From Clostridiales bacterium (lineage in GTDB: Bacteria; Bacillota; Clostridia; Oscillospirales; Acutalibacteraceae), in contig JAJBVC010000078.1 of NCBI GenBank assembly GCA_020860025.1, positions 1 through 7,656 on the forward strand: a stretch of 7,656 nucleotides of DNA, given 5' to 3'. The notes below the pieces were generated by a model. The model saw only the letters and a list, made by a program, of their open reading frames with translations. It did no database searches and had not been told where the DNA came from. Made by a program: the position numbers and the translations under genes. Below, piece after piece: positions 5,310-7,656 of the stretch; position 1 is the first letter of the stretch; every line of letters starts with the position of its first letter.

Positions 5310-7651
5310 CTTTTCTCATCCTCCTTTGTTTTTGATAATATTCCTACTTGATTATCGTAATACGATTCATCAAGAAGTAACAACTTGTCACCGAACAGCT
5401 CAGTTATTGCGTTCATTGAATGATAATTTTTATACTGATAAACGGGAACAGAAACCGAAAAAGGTTTTAAGTTCTGTATATCGGAATAACAATCATTTAT
5501 ATCATAACCTTTATAGTACTTAAGTTTCAAGTCCTCTGTTAATTTTTTTGCTTCGCCGTAAGGTACAATAACGCTAACTTGACTGTCATCAAAAACTTTA
5601 AAGTTCTTTCCTGCGGTTTTCAGCGAATTTGAAATCCAGTACTTATTAGACACATTCCAACATTTGTTGTCAGATAACAGTTCATACATTGACGGCAAAC
5701 CGTTATAAAGCTGATAATCCATATACTCATTTGGCAAGTCCTCATAAAGATTACTGTAATATTGATAAATTGATTTGTCACTTGATATATCGTTATCATA
5801 TTTTTGCGGATTATTTGAATAAGAATTAAGAAGGCTTTCTGTTGCGGTTTTTGATTTAGATATGCTTTCCAACTGCTTTAAATTTTCAGCCTTGCAATTA
5901 ACAATATAAACCTTTGACAAATCATTTTTCTCGCCGTTTCTGTTACATCTGCCTGCCGATTGAATAATATTGTCAAGTCCTGCTGCGTAACGTACAACGG
6001 TATCAAATGAAATATCAACACCGGCTTCGATAACTTGAGTGGATACACAAATAACTTTTTCACCGTTTTGTAATGCAGTTTTTAATGATTCAAGTGTATC
6101 TTCTCTATGCTTTTGGCACATACCTGCCGAAAGATGAAAACATTTTGCTTCAATACCTAATAATTTAGAAAATAAATTTTGAGCCTCTGCCTTTTTATTG
6201 CAAATGATCAGCGTGCTTTTATTTTTTTGCGTAAGATTTATCAAAAAATCGACAATTTCGTTTTCTGACAAAAAGCCGTTATCAACAATTTCTGTTCGTT
6301 TAAAAACCTTTTCGTACTTACTTATAACATTTTTAGGAATGATTTCTTTTATCTCTTCTTTTATTGAATGCTGAGTTTTCTCTAAACTCGGCTGAGTTGC
6401 GGAACACATAACAATGGTTGCTTTGCAAACTTCTGAAAGAAAATTTATTGCAAGATTGACAATTGTAAGCATATGAATCGGTAGAGTTTGTATTTCATCA
6501 ATAACAATAACGCTATCACATAAGCTGTGAAATCTTCTCACTGCTGACATTTTTCCCAAAAATAATGCGTTTAAAAACTGCACAAGTGTTGTAATAATTA
6601 TTGGACTGTTCCAAGTATCGGCTAAATAATTATATCTTTCGGTTTCATCGTCATCCAAATCATCCTTTATAATATTTGAATGATGTTCAAAAATAATTTC
6701 ATCATTATTTATTGCTTCTTTGACCGTTTTTGCATTTTGATCAAGAATAGACAAAAGTGGTGATATTAAAATTATCCGCTTCTTATTATGTACTTTACAA
6801 TGATTTAGTGCAAATCTAAGACCTGACAATGTTTTTCCTCCGCCTGTAGGTACGTTTAATTTATAAATTCCACTATGTAAATTTCCCGCCTCAAAACACA
6901 AGTTTGAAATTTCCTGACGTGCAAAATCAATCGGTCTGTCTGATGACAATTTACTTAAAAAAGAATTTAGATTTTCTATACAATCATCCCAATTAGGACT
7001 TTTTTCCTTAATATCAAAATCTTCCATAAAGTTTGCTGTATCGCCCCTGTCTGCATCAACGACAGCAGAAGTAAGCAATCTTACAAGCATACTTATATAG
7101 TAATGAAGTTCTGTTTCATCGCTTGAAATTTTTATTATTTTTTCAAGAATATTTTTAATCTCATCACAGGAGTTTTTAAACAAGATGTCACGTTTTGCCC
7201 TGTCGCAGCATTCATTACTGAAATTTTTTATTGCACGATTGTCATATTCCGGTTGCTTAACAAGCCTATGTTCAAAGCCACTGTTTCCCTCTTCGTCTAT
7301 GCAGTCAAAAAGCCCATGGTGAGCACCGACTGCTGAAGCAATAATTTCAGAAGTCAACAGTTCAAATTTATTATTATTTTGTAAATCATGGTGTTCACCG
7401 AGTATTAAACTCACTCCGGCAAAACTGTGTATAACTTCGCCCTTCCTTACATTTTTACCATTAGCTGCATCTTGTATATAATTAGTAAACTCTTCTGTAA
7501 ATTTACCGCTGTCATGTAAAAGCCCGGTTAAATATGAAATATTTTTCATATCAGCATCAACTAAATACCTCATACACAAATCGGCTGTATTCGCACAATG
7601 TTCGCTTGCTGTTTGTATTTGATTGTTTTTATTGATATGTGCAATAAACAT
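5288..7651 (-). CDS. cas3: Cas3, HD nuclease-helicase (type I-C)
   Basis: This 787-residue protein is a full-length fused HD nuclease and superfamily 2 helicase that degrades target DNA after recruitment by Cascade. The HD domain (about 1-230) shows His18 (EHC), His46-Asp47 with Lys50 (LLHDSGK), His75 (VIHSF) and His111-His112 (GAHHG). The helicase part has Walker A VPTGGGKT (267-274), the DEIQ box (385-388), motif III SAT (417-419), motif V around VIEAGVDIS (540-548) and motif VI QSAGRCNRNG (564-573). A C-terminal domain follows (about 620-787). The ATG at 7651 begins MFIAHINKNN, as I-C Cas3 proteins do. Only 5 nt lie upstream in the window, so its ribosome site and the operon promoter are not visible. 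Cas3 is the first gene of the visible operon, and its end contains the cas5c ribosome site and start. No catalytic residue is missing. Confidence 0.97.
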   Translation of the reverse strand: MFIAHINKNNQIQTASEHCANTADLCMRYLVDADMKNISYLTGLLHDSGKFTEEFTNYIQDAANGKNVRKGEVIHSFAGVSLILGEHHDLQNNNKFELLTSEIIASAVGAHHGLFDCIDEEGNSGFEHRLVKQPEYDNRAIKNFSNECCDRAKRDILFKNSCDEIKNILEKIIKISSDETELHYYISMLVRLLTSAVVDADRGDTANFMEDFDIKEKSPNWDDCIENLNSFLSKLSSDRPIDFARQEISNLCFEAGNLHSGIYKLNVPTGGGKTLSGLRFALNHCKVHNKKRIILISPLLSILDQNAKTVKEAINNDEIIFEHHSNIIKDDLDDDETERYNYLADTWNSPIIITTLVQFLNALFLGKMSAVRRFHSLCDSVIVIDEIQTLPIHMLTIVNLAINFLSEVCKATIVMCSATQPSLEKTQHSIKEEIKEIIPKNVISKYEKVFKRTEIVDNGFLSENEIVDFLINLTQKNKSTLIICNKKAEAQNLFSKLLGIEAKCFHLSAGMCQKHREDTLESLKTALQNGEKVICVSTQVIEAGVDISFDTVVRYAAGLDNIIQSAGRCNRNGEKNDLSKVYIVNCKAENLKQLESISKSKTATESLLNSYSNNPQKYDNDISSDKSIYQYYSNLYEDLPNEYMDYQLYNGLPSMYELLSDNKCWNVSNKYWISNSLKTAGKNFKVFDDSQVSVIVPYGEAKKLTEDLKLKYYKGYDINDCYSDIQNLKPFSVSVPVYQYKNYHSMNAITELFGDKLLLLDESYYDNQVGILSKTKEDEKSCNILIL
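5320..5324 (-). promoter_or_regulatory. Ribosome binding site supporting the TTG start of cas5c
   Basis: GGAGG within AAAGGAGGA lies inside the 3' end of cas3, 10 nt before the TTG at 5309. An in-frame TGA at 5318-5316 lies between it and the TTG, so the cas5c frame cannot start further upstream. Confidence 0.8.
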
Positions 7652-7656
7652 AATAA

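Larger units (their letters stand above)
1..7651 (-). other. Type I-C CRISPR-cas operon, cas3-cas5-cas8-cas7-cas4-cas1-cas2
   Basis: Seven cas genes lie on one strand in the standard I-C order. Junctions from cas3 to cas1 are overlaps of 22, 1, 8, 8 and 4 nt, so they are almost surely co-transcribed and translationally coupled. Cas5c replaces Cas6, as is diagnostic for I-C. The CRISPR array and leader are not in the window and would be expected past cas2 beyond coordinate 1. The operon promoter would be upstream of 7656. The set covers adaptation, crRNA processing and interference, so the locus is self-sufficient if an array is present. Confidence 0.95.

Noticed and set aside
6825..6845. GGAGG-like site inside cas3 followed by TTG
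   Set aside because: The purine run is simply the glycine codons of the Walker A motif (TGGGKT), and no ATG follows at suitable spacing.

Overview
The window is almost entirely one CRISPR-Cas operon of subtype I-C, with every gene on the minus strand, so transcription runs from high to low coordinates. In transcription order it reads cas3 (7651-5288), cas5c (5309-4587), cas8c (4587-2809), cas7c (2816-1971), cas4 (1978-1316), cas1 (1319-291) and the first 48 codons of cas2 (146 to the window edge). This is the textbook I-C gene order. All seven proteins are recognisable from family motifs, and the catalytic residues I could check are present, so the locus looks intact and probably functional. 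No CRISPR repeat or spacer is visible; the array is expected just beyond coordinate 1, downstream of cas2.

The DNA is AT-rich, with A/T-ending codons, strong GGAGG-type Shine-Dalgarno (SD) sites and some GTG/TTG starts. This fits a low-GC Gram-positive bacterium, most likely a gut-type member of the Clostridia. That is an inference from style and not a species call.

The effector half (cas3, cas5c, cas8c, cas7c) encodes the target nuclease-helicase, the crRNA-processing endonuclease, the large subunit and the backbone subunit. An additional small subunit, Cas11c, is very probably made from an internal start inside cas8c: a near-perfect AAGGAGG site at 3219-3213 stands 8 nt before an in-frame ATG at 3204, giving a 131-residue protein identical to the Cas8c C-terminus. 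The adaptation half (cas4, cas1, cas2) makes the spacer-acquisition machinery.

Genes from cas3 to cas1 overlap by 22, 1, 8, 8 and 4 nt, which implies tight translational coupling. The exception is a 144-nt non-coding gap between cas1 and cas2 (147-290), unusual for I-C loci. It holds three small inverted repeats and three copies of GTTAAT. The window shows a known system type; I found no evidence for an undescribed system. The parts most worth a second look are the internal cas11c start, the cas1-cas2 gap and the non-ATG starts of cas5c and cas4.
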